A stretch of 64,000 bases of DNA from Aequorivita vladivostokensis (GTDB taxonomy: Bacteria; Bacteroidota; Bacteroidia; Flavobacteriales; Flavobacteriaceae): the NCBI RefSeq assembly GCF_000952855.1, contig NZ_JSVU01000005.1, forward strand, positions 124,001-188,000, in the 5' to 3' direction. The stretch's first letter is position 1. Every line of letters begins with the position of its first letter. Positions 40,786-49,977 of this stretch are shown here, one piece after another. The notes beneath the pieces were generated by a model. That model had not been told where the DNA came from and did no database searches. It saw nothing but the letters and a program-made list of their open reading frames with translations. Made by a program: the position numbers and the translations under genes.

Positions 40786-41517
40786 TCAATAAATTAGTTT
40801 TACTTCTTTCAACTGAAATTTTCGTAAGCCTTCATTTTCGGTATCCACCAAAAGCTCGCCGATATTAGACACGCCTTTTATTATTCCGTTGAAAAGTGAA
40901 TTTTCGGAAGTTTCAAATACTGAAACCTTTCCCTTTTGGAATAAATTTTCCTCGTAGTTGAATTTCATTTCTGAAAAATCGAAAGTTGAGAGTTTTTTTA
41001 GTTTTTCGAGCATATTTCTCAGAAGTACATCCTGCAATTCTTCGAGCTGGAATGTCTCACCTGTTTCAAGCTTCATTGAACTAGCCTGTGGCAGTTCGTG
41101 GAAGTCGGTTTCATTCACATTGATTCCCACTCCTATAATCGCATATTTAACAGTGTTTCCCGTCAATACGTTCTCTATTAAAATACCGCCAATTTTTTTA
41201 TTGGCTGACAATATGTCGTTTGGCCATTTAATACTTAATTTGGGCACATTTAGACTTTGAAGCGTCTTCAATAGAGCTAAAGAAACTGCCATAGAAACCC
41301 CAAATTGCATTTCTATATGTAGCTTATCAAAAGCTTGAAACACACTAAACGTAAGGCTTTGGCCTTCCTTGGAGAGCCACCCATTCCCCATTTGGCCACG
41401 CCCCGCAAATTGTCTTTTGGCCACCACAACACTGGGGTTTGGCAATTGCGTTTCTTTTGCCAATTGCTTTAAGTACGTATTGGTAGAATCGATGGCATTA
41501 AGTTTGATTATCTTCAA
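40786..41517 (-). CDS. birA: Biotin--protein ligase without DNA-binding domain
   Basis: BirA makes biotinyl-AMP and biotinylates acetyl-CoA carboxylase. The 243-residue protein has the catalytic domain only, with DSTNTYLKQLAKE at the N-terminus, the biotinoyl-AMP loop FAGRGQMGNGWLS (about residues 37-49), SIKWPNDILSANKKIGGILI and GVGINVN. The winged helix of the E. coli repressor (320 residues) is absent, so this form should not regulate the biotin operon. It is divergent from rsfS. Confidence 0.92.
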   Translation of the reverse strand: MKIIKLNAIDSTNTYLKQLAKETQLPNPSVVVAKRQFAGRGQMGNGWLSKEGQSLTFSVFQAFDKLHIEMQFGVSMAVSLALLKTLQSLNVPKLSIKWPNDILSANKKIGGILIENVLTGNTVKYAIIGVGINVNETDFHELPQASSMKLETGETFQLEELQDVLLRNMLEKLKKLSTFDFSEMKFNYEENLFQKGKVSVFETSENSLFNGIIKGVSNIGELLVDTENEGLRKFQLKEVKLIY

Positions 41518-41541
41518 AACGATAATTATGTTTAGTATTAC

Positions 41542-41555
41542 GCCTTTTAAGGCGC
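41542..41555. promoter_or_regulatory. Palindrome CGCCTTTTAAGGCG in the birA-rsfS intergenic region
   Basis: The 14-bp sequence is a perfect inverted repeat with 6-bp arms and lies 24 bp upstream of birA and 20 bp upstream of the -7 box of rsfS, in the position of a divergent operator. No regulator is assigned. Confidence 0.35.
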
Positions 41556-41575
41556 TTCAAGAAACAAAAAAGTAA

Positions 41576-41583
41576 TAACTTTG
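41576..41583 (+). promoter_or_regulatory. -7 box of rsfS-ftsH
   Basis: TAACTTTG fits TAnnTTTG, 24 nt before the rsfS ATG. A TTG is not found 19-21 nt upstream. Confidence 0.4.
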
Positions 41584-41607
41584 CACAATAGAAAAGAAAA
41601 ATAATTA

Positions 41608-41979
41608 ATGCAGAAAAAACAAGCAGGAACAGATCAACTTATTGCTCAAATAATACGAGGGATTGAAGATGTTAAGGGAAATGATATAGAAATTCTTGAC
41701 CTAAGAGATATAGAAAATACCGTTTGTGACTATTTTATAATATGCAATGGTACCAGTAATACCCAGGTGAATGCCATTGTAAATTCCGTTCAGAAATCAG
41801 TAAGCAAAGCACTTAAGGAAAAACCGTGGCACGTTGAGGGCAGCGACAACGCGGAGTGGATACTTATGGACTATGTGCACGTGGTAGTGCATGTTTTCCA
41901 AAAGCACATTCGCGAGTTTTATGATATTGAGGGGCTTTGGGGCGATGCAAAATCGGTTAAAATAGAAACAACACATTAA
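41608..41979 (+). CDS. rsfS: Ribosome silencing factor RsfS
   Basis: RsfS (Iojap) binds L14 of the large ribosomal subunit and blocks subunit joining in starved cells. The 123-residue protein has the conserved centre DLRDIENTVCDYFIICNGTS (about residues 34-53), HVEGSDNAEWILMDYVHVVV (about residues 75-94) and VFQKHIREFYDIEGLWGDA. It is followed after 17 nt by ftsH; this pair is conserved in Bacteroidota. Confidence 0.94.
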   Translation: MQKKQAGTDQLIAQIIRGIEDVKGNDIEILDLRDIENTVCDYFIICNGTSNTQVNAIVNSVQKSVSKALKEKPWHVEGSDNAEWILMDYVHVVVHVFQKHIREFYDIEGLWGDAKSVKIETTH

Positions 41980-41996
41980 AAAAAGAAAATTGCCTT

Positions 41997-43952
41997 ATGG
42001 CCGAAGAAAATAAAAATAAAAAGAACGAATCGAAAAGACCGAAACCTAGCTATTACTGGATTTACGCGGCAATAATTCTATTGTTTTTCGGTATCCAAAT
42101 CTTTGGGGGTGGAAGTTGGTCGCAACCCGAGAAAACGAATCAAGCAAAGTTTGAAGAGTTTCTGAGAAATGGGGACGTTGAAAAAGTGGATGTCATCAAT
42201 AAGAAAATTGCGAAGGTATATCTTACCGATGAAGCCAAAAAAAAGGAAATCCATTCCAGCAAAACCAATGCCCCTTCCTTTTTGGAACCAGGGCCGAACG
42301 ATCCCGATTATCAGTTTGAATTTGGCGACCTACAGCTTTTCCAAGAGGATTTTCAGCAGATTAAAACAGAAAATGGATTATCTACTCCGCTAAATTTTGA
42401 AACAGACAATAATGTTTGGGGTGATATCTTAATGGGCATCCTGCCCTTCGTAATTATTATCGCTATTTGGATTTTCATCATGCGAAGAATGTCTTCAGGT
42501 GCTGGAGGTGGCGCTGGAGGACAACTTTTCAATATAGGAAAATCAAAAGCCAAGCTTTTTGACGAAAAAACAGATGTAAAAACTTCATTTAAGGATGTTG
42601 CCGGACTTGAGGGCGCCAAAGAAGAAGTTCAAGAAATTGTGGATTTCTTAAAGCAACCTGAGAAATACACCTCCCTTGGGGGTAAAATCCCAAAAGGAGC
42701 ACTGTTGGTAGGACCTCCCGGTACGGGTAAAACACTTTTGGCGAAGGCCGTTGCTGGCGAAGCTAAAGTACCGTTCTTCTCACTTTCCGGTTCAGATTTC
42801 GTTGAAATGTTTGTGGGCGTGGGTGCTTCCCGAGTACGCGATCTTTTTAAACAGGCGAAAGACAAATCACCCGCAATTATTTTTATTGATGAAATTGACG
42901 CCATTGGCCGTGCCCGTGGAAAAAATAATTTCTCGGGAAGTAATGACGAGCGTGAAAACACACTGAACCAGCTGCTTACAGAAATGGACGGCTTTGGAAC
43001 AAATACTAATGTTATTGTACTTGCCGCCACCAACCGTGCCGATGTATTGGACAAAGCTTTAATGCGAGCCGGTCGTTTCGATAGGCAGATTTATGTAGAT
43101 CTACCAGACGTACGTGAGCGTAAGGAAATTTTTGAAGTGCATTTGCGCCCGATAAAAAAAGATGATGATTTAGATACAGACTTTCTTTCAAAACAAACTC
43201 CGGGCTTCTCTGGAGCTGATATTGCAAACGTTTGTAACGAAGCAGCTCTGATTGCCGCCCGAAACGGTAAAAAATCTGTTGGAAAGCAAGACTTTTTAGA
43301 TGCCGTGGATAGAATTGTTGGCGGTCTGGAAAAGAAGAACAAGATAATGACCATGGACGAGAAGCGAGCCATTGCGTTTCACGAAGCGGGACATGCAACC
43401 GTTAGCTGGATGCTTGAGCACGCTGCGCCTTTGGTAAAGGTTACTATAGTGCCTCGTGGACAGTCGCTGGGAGCTGCGTGGTATTTACCCGAAGAAAGAT
43501 TAATTATCCACCCAGAGCAGATGCTTGACGAAATGTGTGCCGCCCTTGGGGGACGCGCTGCGGAAAAGGTGATTTTCAACCGTATTTCAACCGGAGCATT
43601 GAGCGACCTGGAAAAAGTGACAAAGCAAGCCCGCGCAATGGTGACCATCTATGGCCTAAATGAAAAAATAGGAAACCTTACCTATTATGATAGTAGCGGA
43701 CAGTCTGAGTATAACTTTTCAAAACCGTATAGTGAGAAAACTGCCGAACTGATCGATAAGGAAATTTCAGCGTTAATTGAAGGACAGTACCAACGCGCCG
43801 TGAAGCTTTTGGAAGAAAACAAGGACAAATTGACCGAATTGGCAAATGTTCTTCTTGAAAAAGAAGTGATATTTAAGGACAATCTCCAGAAGATATTTGG
43901 CGACCGCCCTTTCGAAAAACCAGAAGAGGCACCCAGAGTGGCAACTAGCTAA
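41997..43952 (+). CDS. ftsH: ATP-dependent zinc metalloprotease FtsH
   Basis: FtsH is the membrane-anchored AAA+ protease that degrades misfolded and regulatory membrane proteins. The 651-residue protein has two transmembrane segments (about residues 20-37 and 141-161), Walker A GPPGTGKT near residue 239, Walker [12 protein letters not shown], the second region of homology [13 protein letters not shown], and the zinc site HEAGH near residue 461 with the third ligand in SDLEKVT. The glycine-rich linker [13 protein letters not shown] precedes the AAA domain. It is the second gene of the rsfS-ftsH unit. Confidence 0.97.
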   Translation: MAEENKNKKNESKRPKPSYYWIYAAIILLFFGIQIFGGGSWSQPEKTNQAKFEEFLRNGDVEKVDVINKKIAKVYLTDEAKKKEIHSSKTNAPSFLEPGPNDPDYQFEFGDLQLFQEDFQQIKTENGLSTPLNFETDNNVWGDILMGILPFVIIIAIWIFIMRRMSSGAGGGAGGQLFNIGKSKAKLFDEKTDVKTSFKDVAGLEGAKEEVQEIVDFLKQPEKYTSLGGKIPKGALLVGPPGTGKTLLAKAVAGEAKVPFFSLSGSDFVEMFVGVGASRVRDLFKQAKDKSPAIIFIDEIDAIGRARGKNNFSGSNDERENTLNQLLTEMDGFGTNTNVIVLAATNRADVLDKALMRAGRFDRQIYVDLPDVRERKEIFEVHLRPIKKDDDLDTDFLSKQTPGFSGADIANVCNEAALIAARNGKKSVGKQDFLDAVDRIVGGLEKKNKIMTMDEKRAIAFHEAGHATVSWMLEHAAPLVKVTIVPRGQSLGAAWYLPEERLIIHPEQMLDEMCAALGGRAAEKVIFNRISTGALSDLEKVTKQARAMVTIYGLNEKIGNLTYYDSSGQSEYNFSKPYSEKTAELIDKEISALIEGQYQRAVKLLEENKDKLTELANVLLEKEVIFKDNLQKIFGDRPFEKPEEAPRVATS

Positions 43953-44019
43953 TGTTGCCATTTTTGGTTTCGTGCTTAAACTTTGTTTGGCCCGTAACAA
44001 TACTTCAGTATAGATTTTA

Positions 44020-44027
44020 TATATTTG
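44020..44027 (+). promoter_or_regulatory. -7 box of the LUD-cdsA-psd operon
   Basis: TATATTTG is a full match 38 nt before the ATG at 44066. A TTG lies too far upstream (about 30 nt) for a canonical -33. Confidence 0.4.
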
Positions 44028-44065
44028 AAGTTTAACGCAAATATGAACTCCTCAATTCATTATTA

Positions 44066-44680
44066 ATGAGTCTATTCAAAAGACTTTTAAACCCTAATTA
44101 CAAAAAATCGGAAGAGAAGGCCAAACGTGCCGAAAAAGCCGAACACAGCAGTTATTACCCAGAACAAAAACTTCCCATTGACGAAAAATTCACCTATAAT
44201 TTTAAGAACAACGGGGGCAAATTTATTTACTGTGAAAATTGGGAAGAGGTTACCGAGGCTTTTGATAATATAATGCTTGAGAATGATTGGTATGAACAGG
44301 ACGTTTTTTGCGTGAACGATATGCTTACCAAAAAATTTGACGGCTTCAATCTAAACTTCACCAAAAACACAGACTCAAAATTTTTCCTTTCCACGTGCGA
44401 ATCCTTGGTCTCGAATAACGGCTCCATATTACTTTCGTCAAACCAAATAAAGGAAAAGAAGTTGAAGGAGCTTCCCTTCAATGTTATTATTTTTGCTACC
44501 ACCAGCCAAATTGTGGATACCATTAGTGAAGGTTTGCGGATTATTAAAAACCAAAGTTCCGGTTCCATTCCCAGTAACATTACTACCATTCAAGACTTTG
44601 AAACCGAAAAAGAAAAGGATTTTATGAGTTATGGAAGTAGCACAAAAAACCTATATTTGTTGCTACTGGAAGACTTATAA
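44066..44680 (+). CDS. LUD-domain protein (LutC-like)
   Basis: This 204-residue protein belongs to the LUD superfamily (lactate utilisation, DUF162). The usual features are AFDNIMLENDWYEQDVFCVN, a central strand series and a GGIVPSNITTIQDFE-like SSGSIPSNITTIQDFE near residue 172. It begins the operon that continues with cdsA 1 nt after its stop codon. No lutA or lutB partners are nearby; in Bacteroidota the lone gene next to cdsA is frequent. The metabolic role is uncertain. Confidence 0.85.
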   Translation: MSLFKRLLNPNYKKSEEKAKRAEKAEHSSYYPEQKLPIDEKFTYNFKNNGGKFIYCENWEEVTEAFDNIMLENDWYEQDVFCVNDMLTKKFDGFNLNFTKNTDSKFFLSTCESLVSNNGSILLSSNQIKEKKLKELPFNVIIFATTSQIVDTISEGLRIIKNQSSGSIPSNITTIQDFETEKEKDFMSYGSSTKNLYLLLLEDL

Positions 44681-44681
44681 T

Positions 44682-45515
44682 ATGAAGGAAATTCTCGTAC
44701 GGACCCTTTCGGGCGTATTATACATTTCGATTATCATTTTTGCAATGTTTACTTCGCGCGAATGGTTTATGGGGCTCTTCTTTGTTTTGGCAATCATTAC
44801 TTTAAGCGAATATTTAAAACTGGTGCACCTTACCAGCTATCTTGCCTATTTTCTACTTGCGGCCGCCTTTTACTTTCTGAGCTATGACGTTTTTGCCGAT
44901 AATGCTGTTTATCTTCTTTTGATCTTAAGTGGCTTCGTCAATCTTTTTTTGTTGAAAGACGTATTGTGGACAAGCAAAATCCCAATGTTTGAGAAGAAAA
45001 AATACATTACCGTGATATTCTACATTATTAGTGGCTTTGTTTTTCTCACTCTTATTCCTGTAATGAATATAGACGGCGAGTTTATGCCAGAAATAATTAT
45101 TGCGGTTTTTATATTGGTTTGGAGCAATGATACTTTTGCCTACCTCATCGGTTCAAAATTTGGAAAACATAAACTGCTGGAGCGCATTTCTCCCAAAAAG
45201 ACCGTTGAAGGTTTTGTGGGCGGATTGGCTGGCGCTCTTTTGGCAGGATTTATTATCTTTAAAGTACTGGAAGGTTACAATCCGCTGGATGCTGAAAAGT
45301 ATCCACTATGGGTTTGGATAGTCATGGCAGTTATTGTGTCTATATTTGGCACCATCGGCGATTTGATTCAATCAAAATTCAAAAGGCAGGCAGGAGTCAA
45401 GGACAGTGGAATTATTATGCCGGGCCACGGTGGCTTATATGACAGGCTTGACAGCATTATTTACGCCAGCCCATTTGTTTATGCATTTTTATTAATTGTT
45501 GACAATGTTTCATAA
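44682..45515 (+). CDS. cdsA: Phosphatidate cytidylyltransferase
   Basis: CdsA makes CDP-diacylglycerol from phosphatidate and CTP, the precursor of all phospholipids. The 277-residue protein starts at MKEILVRTLSGVLYISIIIF; the longer frame overlapping the LUD gene is not used. It has seven or eight membrane segments and the signature DLIQSKFKRQAGVKDSGIIM (about residues 228-247) followed by PGHGGLYDRLDSI. It overlaps psd by 11 nt. Confidence 0.95.
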   Translation: MKEILVRTLSGVLYISIIIFAMFTSREWFMGLFFVLAIITLSEYLKLVHLTSYLAYFLLAAAFYFLSYDVFADNAVYLLLILSGFVNLFLLKDVLWTSKIPMFEKKKYITVIFYIISGFVFLTLIPVMNIDGEFMPEIIIAVFILVWSNDTFAYLIGSKFGKHKLLERISPKKTVEGFVGGLAGALLAGFIIFKVLEGYNPLDAEKYPLWVWIVMAVIVSIFGTIGDLIQSKFKRQAGVKDSGIIMPGHGGLYDRLDSIIYASPFVYAFLLIVDNVS

Positions 45516-46155
45516 AGAAGGATTCAAAATTATATTTATTGCGCTCGTAATCGTTATCGCGCTTAGTCTTTTGGCGAATGTGTTTGTTGAAAACCCAACC
45601 ATTCGCGGAGGAATTATTATTTCGTTGATTATTCTTTTGCTGTTGGTACTCCAATTTTTCAGAAATCCAAAGCGAAACTTTTTGGTGCATCCGGAGCGGG
45701 TCCTATCTTCCGTTGATGGAAAAGTGGTAGTGATTGAAGAAGTTTTTGAAAAGGAATATTTCAACGATAAGAGATTGCAGGTATCAGTTTTTATGAGTCC
45801 AATAAATGTTCACGTAACCCGCTATCCCGTTGGCGGAAAGGTGGTTTATAGCAAATATCACCCGGGTAAATTCTTGGTAGCGTGGCACCCAAAATCTTCC
45901 GAGGAAAACGAACGCACCACGGTAGTGGTAAATAACGAAACGTTTGGAGATGTGCTTTTCAGACAGATTGCCGGCGCCATGGCCAAACGAATCGTAAATT
46001 ACGCCGAAGCGGGCCAAGAGGTAGAACAGGCTTCTGACAGTGGTTTTATAAAATTTGGATCGCGCGTGGATATCTTTCTGCCGCTGGATGCAAAAATTAA
46101 AGTAGCCTTAAACCAAAAAGTTAAAGGTGGAATTTCAATAATTGCCGAAAAATAA
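45505..46155 (+). CDS. psd: Phosphatidylserine decarboxylase
   Basis: Psd makes phosphatidylethanolamine. The short archetype (about 216 residues from MFHKEGFKIIFIALVIVIAL) has two N-terminal membrane segments. A key site is SGFIKFGSRVDIFLP (about residues 178-192), where the proenzyme cleaves itself between Gly and Ser to create the pyruvoyl group. VHVTRYPVGGKVVYSKYHPG near residues 101-120 is the substrate region. The start is an ATG inside a short overlap with cdsA; TTG codons upstream are in frame. The stop overlaps the ATG of the next gene (TAATG). Confidence 0.93.
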   Translation: MFHKEGFKIIFIALVIVIALSLLANVFVENPTIRGGIIISLIILLLLVLQFFRNPKRNFLVHPERVLSSVDGKVVVIEEVFEKEYFNDKRLQVSVFMSPINVHVTRYPVGGKVVYSKYHPGKFLVAWHPKSSEENERTTVVVNNETFGDVLFRQIAGAMAKRIVNYAEAGQEVEQASDSGFIKFGSRVDIFLPLDAKIKVALNQKVKGGISIIAEK

Positions 46156-46421
46156 TGACTTCAGAAGAGCTTGATATAGCATTTAGAAATGCCGTGAAGA
46201 GCATCAATGAGCACACGGAACCTTTTCCCGCAGATGTACTATTGCGGTTATACGCCTACTACAAACGGGCAACGAATGATGCCGATATTCCCAGTGGCGG
46301 AAAGCCGCATATCTCGGCATTTAAGACCAACGCACTTTTCCAAACGCGCGGTCTTACCGAGGACGAGGCCAAACAACTCTACATTGAGGCCGTTAATCAA
46401 TACTTTTTATACCGAAAGTAA
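46155..46421 (+). CDS. Acyl-CoA-binding protein
   Basis: The 88-residue protein shows the four-helix ACBP fold: an N-terminal helix (TSEELDIAFRNAVKSINEH), the ligand motif LRLYAYYKRATNDADIP (about residues 27-43, with YKRAT for the family YKQAT), and the C-terminal EDEAKQLYIEAVNQYFLY. ACBPs hold long-chain acyl-CoA. It is the fourth gene of the LUD-cdsA-psd operon by TAATG overlap. The usual KWxAW segment of ACBP is not present, replaced by GGKPHISAFKTNAL. The role in phospholipid synthesis is inferred from the operon. Confidence 0.85.
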   Translation: MTSEELDIAFRNAVKSINEHTEPFPADVLLRLYAYYKRATNDADIPSGGKPHISAFKTNALFQTRGLTEDEAKQLYIEAVNQYFLYRK

Positions 46422-46664
46422 TCAGGCCTGCTGGGCTTTGTTGAATTTTATCTCGTACTCCTCAATAGCCTCCCTAATCTTTTCCACATTTTCTGAAGCG
46501 CGTTCATGTGCGCCCTCCATTGCTTTTTCAAGGTCTTTATCGGGATGTTGAAATAAGTCGGTAATCACGTGGTTAATCTTGTCGATGATGCTTTTTTGGC
46601 TGTTTTTAATGTCCTCCAATTTGTGGAGCATCGACTGCATTTGTTCATACTTTGCTTGGTCCAT
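46422..46664 (-). CDS. Small helical protein (80 aa), unknown
   Basis: From MDQAKYEQMQSMLHKLEDIK the protein has 80 residues and is helical throughout with heptad-like spacing, likely a coiled coil. A longer frame starts seven codons earlier. No family is recognised. It is convergent with the acyl-CoA-binding protein gene, with the stop codons abutting. No signal or membrane segment is seen. Confidence 0.6.
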   Translation of the reverse strand: MDQAKYEQMQSMLHKLEDIKNSQKSIIDKINHVITDLFQHPDKDLEKAMEGAHERASENVEKIREAIEEYEIKFNKAQQA

Positions 46665-46764
46665 GATTGTTATGTTTTGAGGCAAGTTACACTCAAATGC
46701 AGTTGAAAATGAATAAATTAACCTGGATTTAGAATAAATTAAGAGATTTTAACGTCTTCAGAGT

Positions 46765-49395
46765 TTACTTCAGTCCCGCCAAACTTGCCTTCAAAGTTTC
46801 AATCTTTGCAAGCGCATCCGCCTCTTTCTGTCTTTCCAAAGCTACTACTTGCTCCGGCGCGCCGCTCACAAAGCGTTCGTTCTTCAGTTTACCTTGCACA
46901 CTTTTTAGGAAACCTTCGGTGTATTTCAATTCTTCGGAAAGCTTTGCCATTTCTTCTTCAACGTTAATCGCCCCAGCAATCGGTATAAAATATTCGTTGC
47001 TCTTTACACGGAAAGTCAATGCCCCGTCAAGTTTTTCTGAGATGTAATTCAATGCTGAAATATTGCCGAGTTTTGAAATTACGGCATCAAATTCCTTGGA
47101 AGCATTGTCGTTGTTCAACACCGAAAGTTCGATCGTATCTTTAAAGGAAATATTCTTCTCTTTCCGAATGGTTCTGATCCCTGAGATTACTTCGGAAGCA
47201 AATTCGAAATCCTTTATTATTTTTTCATCAAAAGCTTCCTGTTTTGGCCATTCTGAAATTATCAAAGCTTCGGAAATGTCGCGCTGGGTAATGTGTTGCC
47301 AAATTTCTTCTGAAATGAATGGCACAAAAGGGTGCAATATTTTCAAATTATCTTCCAAAACTGAAATCACTTCCAAATAAGTTTTTTCTGAAATTTTTTC
47401 TCCGAAAGGCGGTTTTACCATTTCCAAAAGCCACGAACAGAAATCGTCCCAAACCAATTTATAGGTTGCCATTAAGGCATCGCTGATGCGGTATTTGCTG
47501 TAATAGTCTTCAATCTCGGCAAGCGTTTTTTGGAATTTGCTGCGGTACCATTTTAGGGCAATGATGTCGCTTTGCGATTGCTCCTTTTCCAAATCAACTT
47601 CCCAGCCATCAATCAAACGGTAAGCGTTCCAGATTTTGTTCACAAAGGCACTCCCCTGTTTGCAAAGGTCTTCGTCAAACATTAAATCATTCCCCGCAGG
47701 TGAGCTCAAAAGCATCCCCACACGAACGCCATCGGCTCCGTAGGTATCCATCAAATCAATTGGATCTGGCGAGTTACCCAGCGATTTGCTCATCTTTCTA
47801 CGCTGCTTATCGCGCACGATTCCCGTTAGGTACACATTTGTAAACGGTTTTTCATTTCGGTATTCATAACCTGCGATAATCATTCGGGCAACCCAAAAGA
47901 AAAGAATTTCGGGCGCGGTAACGAGGTCATTGGTTGGGTAATAGTAATTTATTTCTTTGTTGTCTGGCTCTAAAATTCCATTAAATACTGAAATAGGCCA
48001 TAACCAAGATGAAAACCAGGTGTCCAAAGCGTCCGGATCTTGGGTTAAGTCGGTAGCATTTAATTGGTCATTGCCTGTTTTTTCTTGCGCTAATTTTACC
48101 GCTTCTTCAATAGTTTCCGCAACAACAAAATCCTCTTTTCCGTCGCCATAGAAATAGGCAGGAATTTGCTGTCCCCACCACAATTGACGGGAGATGTTCC
48201 AATCGCGTACGTTTTCCATCCAGTGGCGATAGGTGTTAACGAACTTTTCGGGAACTAAGTTTACATCTTTTTCAAGCACGGCATCCAAAGCAGGTTGCGC
48301 AAGCTCCTTCATTTTAAGAAACCACTGATCGCTCAGTTTTGGTTCTATCACAGCGCCGGTTCTTTCACTGGTCCCAACCTTGTGCATATGGCTTTCAATT
48401 TTTGAAACCACGCCCATTGCTTCAAGTTCCTTTACAATTTCCTTGCGAACCACAAAACGATCTTTTCCTTCGTAATGCAGACCGAAACTGTTTAGGGTTC
48501 CGTCATCATTCAGGATATCTACAATTTCAAGATTGTGCTTATCGCCCAGCATTTTATCATTCTCATCGTGGGCAGGTGTAACTTTTAGACACCCTGTTCC
48601 GAATTCCACATCAACATATTCGTCTTCAATGATTGGAATTACACGATTGCAAACCGGAACGATGGCTTTTTTGCCGCGCAGGTGAGCAAAACGCTCGTCA
48701 TTTGGATTTATGCAGATCGCGGTGTCACCCAAAATGGTTTCCGGGCGCGTGGTGGCGATGGTTAAAGTTTCATCGCTACCATCAATTTTATAGTTTAGGT
48801 AATAGAGATTGCCTTGTTTTTCTTCGTAAATAACTTCTTCGTCAGAAAGAGTGGTCTTTGCCTGGGGATCCCAATTTACCATTCGGTAGCCGCGGTAAAT
48901 ATTTCCTTTTCGGTATAGATCAACAAATACCTTTATCACCGAAGCTGACATATCTTCATCCATGGTGAACTTGGTTCGTTCCCAATCGCAGGAGGCGCCG
49001 AGTTTCTTCAACTGCTCTAAAATAATCCCACCGTGCTTGTGGGTCCATTCCCAAGCATGTTGCAAAAATTCCTCGCGTGAAAGGGTTGCTTTGTCTATTC
49101 CTTCGGCTTTCAATTTTGCTACAACTTTGGCCTCGGTAGCAATAGAAGCGTGGTCCGTGCCCGGTACCCAGCAAGCATTAAAGCCCTGCAAACGCGCACG
49201 GCGAATCAAAACATCCTGTAAAGTATTGTTGAGCATATGGCCCATGTGCAGCACTCCGGTAACATTCGGTGGCGGGATGACGATGGTGTATGGCGTTCTT
49301 TCGTCCACTTCAGAATGGAAATATCTATTCTCCATCCAATAGCTATACCACTTGTTTTCAGTCTGTTTTGCATTGTATTTTGCCTCTAAAGCCAT
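46765..49395 (-). CDS. valS: Valyl-tRNA synthetase
   Basis: ValS charges tRNA-Val and edits threonine. The protein (876 residues from [15 protein letters not shown]) has the HIGH-type motif [20 protein letters not shown] (about residues 42-61), an editing domain (about 190-330), and the KMSKS motif in [15 protein letters not shown] near residue 533. The C-terminal arm begins around 800 with [20 protein letters not shown]. The longest frame begins 11 codons earlier, but the -7 box TACTTTTG (49426-49433) overlaps that ATG, so the internal ATG is preferred. Confidence 0.96.
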   Translation of the reverse strand: MALEAKYNAKQTENKWYSYWMENRYFHSEVDERTPYTIVIPPPNVTGVLHMGHMLNNTLQDVLIRRARLQGFNACWVPGTDHASIATEAKVVAKLKAEGIDKATLSREEFLQHAWEWTHKHGGIILEQLKKLGASCDWERTKFTMDEDMSASVIKVFVDLYRKGNIYRGYRMVNWDPQAKTTLSDEEVIYEEKQGNLYYLNYKIDGSDETLTIATTRPETILGDTAICINPNDERFAHLRGKKAIVPVCNRVIPIIEDEYVDVEFGTGCLKVTPAHDENDKMLGDKHNLEIVDILNDDGTLNSFGLHYEGKDRFVVRKEIVKELEAMGVVSKIESHMHKVGTSERTGAVIEPKLSDQWFLKMKELAQPALDAVLEKDVNLVPEKFVNTYRHWMENVRDWNISRQLWWGQQIPAYFYGDGKEDFVVAETIEEAVKLAQEKTGNDQLNATDLTQDPDALDTWFSSWLWPISVFNGILEPDNKEINYYYPTNDLVTAPEILFFWVARMIIAGYEYRNEKPFTNVYLTGIVRDKQRRKMSKSLGNSPDPIDLMDTYGADGVRVGMLLSSPAGNDLMFDEDLCKQGSAFVNKIWNAYRLIDGWEVDLEKEQSQSDIIALKWYRSKFQKTLAEIEDYYSKYRISDALMATYKLVWDDFCSWLLEMVKPPFGEKISEKTYLEVISVLEDNLKILHPFVPFISEEIWQHITQRDISEALIISEWPKQEAFDEKIIKDFEFASEVISGIRTIRKEKNISFKDTIELSVLNNDNASKEFDAVISKLGNISALNYISEKLDGALTFRVKSNEYFIPIAGAINVEEEMAKLSEELKYTEGFLKSVQGKLKNERFVSGAPEQVVALERQKEADALAKIETLKASLAGLK

Positions 49396-49425
49396 ACTTT
49401 GGTCTGGTATTTGTGTAATGATTTG

Positions 49426-49433
49426 CAAAAGTA
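49426..49433 (-). promoter_or_regulatory. Candidate -7 box of valS
   Basis: On the minus strand TACTTTTG fits TAnnTTTG and lies 30 nt before the chosen ATG of valS. No TTG at -33 distance. Confidence 0.4.
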
Positions 49434-49470
49434 AATATATCTAAAGGATAATAAAAGTGAATAAGTTATT

Positions 49471-49501
49471 TTGCTTGTTGTTCAAAAGTTATATACTTTA
49501 G
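49471..49501 (+). promoter_or_regulatory. Promoter of the DUF1573 gene (TTG-N20-TACTTTAG)
   Basis: TTG at 49471-49473 and TACTTTAG at 49494-49501 are 20 nt apart; the -7 box differs from consensus at one base. The ATG follows 22 nt later. Confidence 0.4.
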
Positions 49502-49523
49502 CAATCATTAAAAACATAAAATC

Positions 49524-49919
49524 ATGAAAAAATTAGCTCTTATAGCTCTTGTTGCGCTTATCGGTTTTACCGCCCAGGCACAGCAAGCAAAAATCAGTTT
49601 CAAGGAAGATACTGTGGATTATGGCACTATCGCTAAAGGCAGTGACGGCGTTCGCGTATTTGAGTTCACTAACACTGGCGATGCCCCGCTTATCATTAGT
49701 GATGTAAAGTCCAGCTGTGGCTGTACTGTTCCAAAAAAACCTAATGGTCCTATCGCCCCAGGGGCAAGTAGCACCATTGAGGTTAAATATGATACTAATC
49801 GTGTGGGTCCAATTCGGAAAACGGTTACGGTGTATTCAAACGCAAGCGAACCAATGGTAGCTTTAAAAATAAAAGGCGAAGTTATGAGCGACTCAGCAAG
49901 CGTTCTGGAAAAAAGCTAA
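49524..49919 (+). CDS. DUF1573 secreted protein
   Basis: The 131-residue protein has a signal peptide (MKKLALIALVALIGFTAQAQ) and one Ig-like domain of the DUF1573 family. The hallmarks are FKEDTVDYGTIAKGSDGVRV, SDVKSSCGCTVPKKPNGPIA (about residues 66-85, with a conserved CxC pair) and GPIRKTVTVYSNA. Such proteins are common in Bacteroidota and may bind metals or partner envelope proteins. It has its own promoter and a bidirectional terminator. Confidence 0.9.
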   Translation: MKKLALIALVALIGFTAQAQQAKISFKEDTVDYGTIAKGSDGVRVFEFTNTGDAPLIISDVKSSCGCTVPKKPNGPIAPGASSTIEVKYDTNRVGPIRKTVTVYSNASEPMVALKIKGEVMSDSASVLEKS

Positions 49920-49935
49920 AAAAACTACACTTTAT

Positions 49936-49977
49936 AAAAAGTCCGGTTGAAGTTAAAATTCAACCGGACTTTTTTTT
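49936..49977. terminator. Bidirectional terminator between DUF1573 and the aspartyl protease
   Basis: A perfect 16-bp stem (AAAAAGTCCGGTTGAA and its complement) with a seven to nine-base loop. It serves both convergent genes and ends at the stop codon of the protease gene. Confidence 0.8.
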
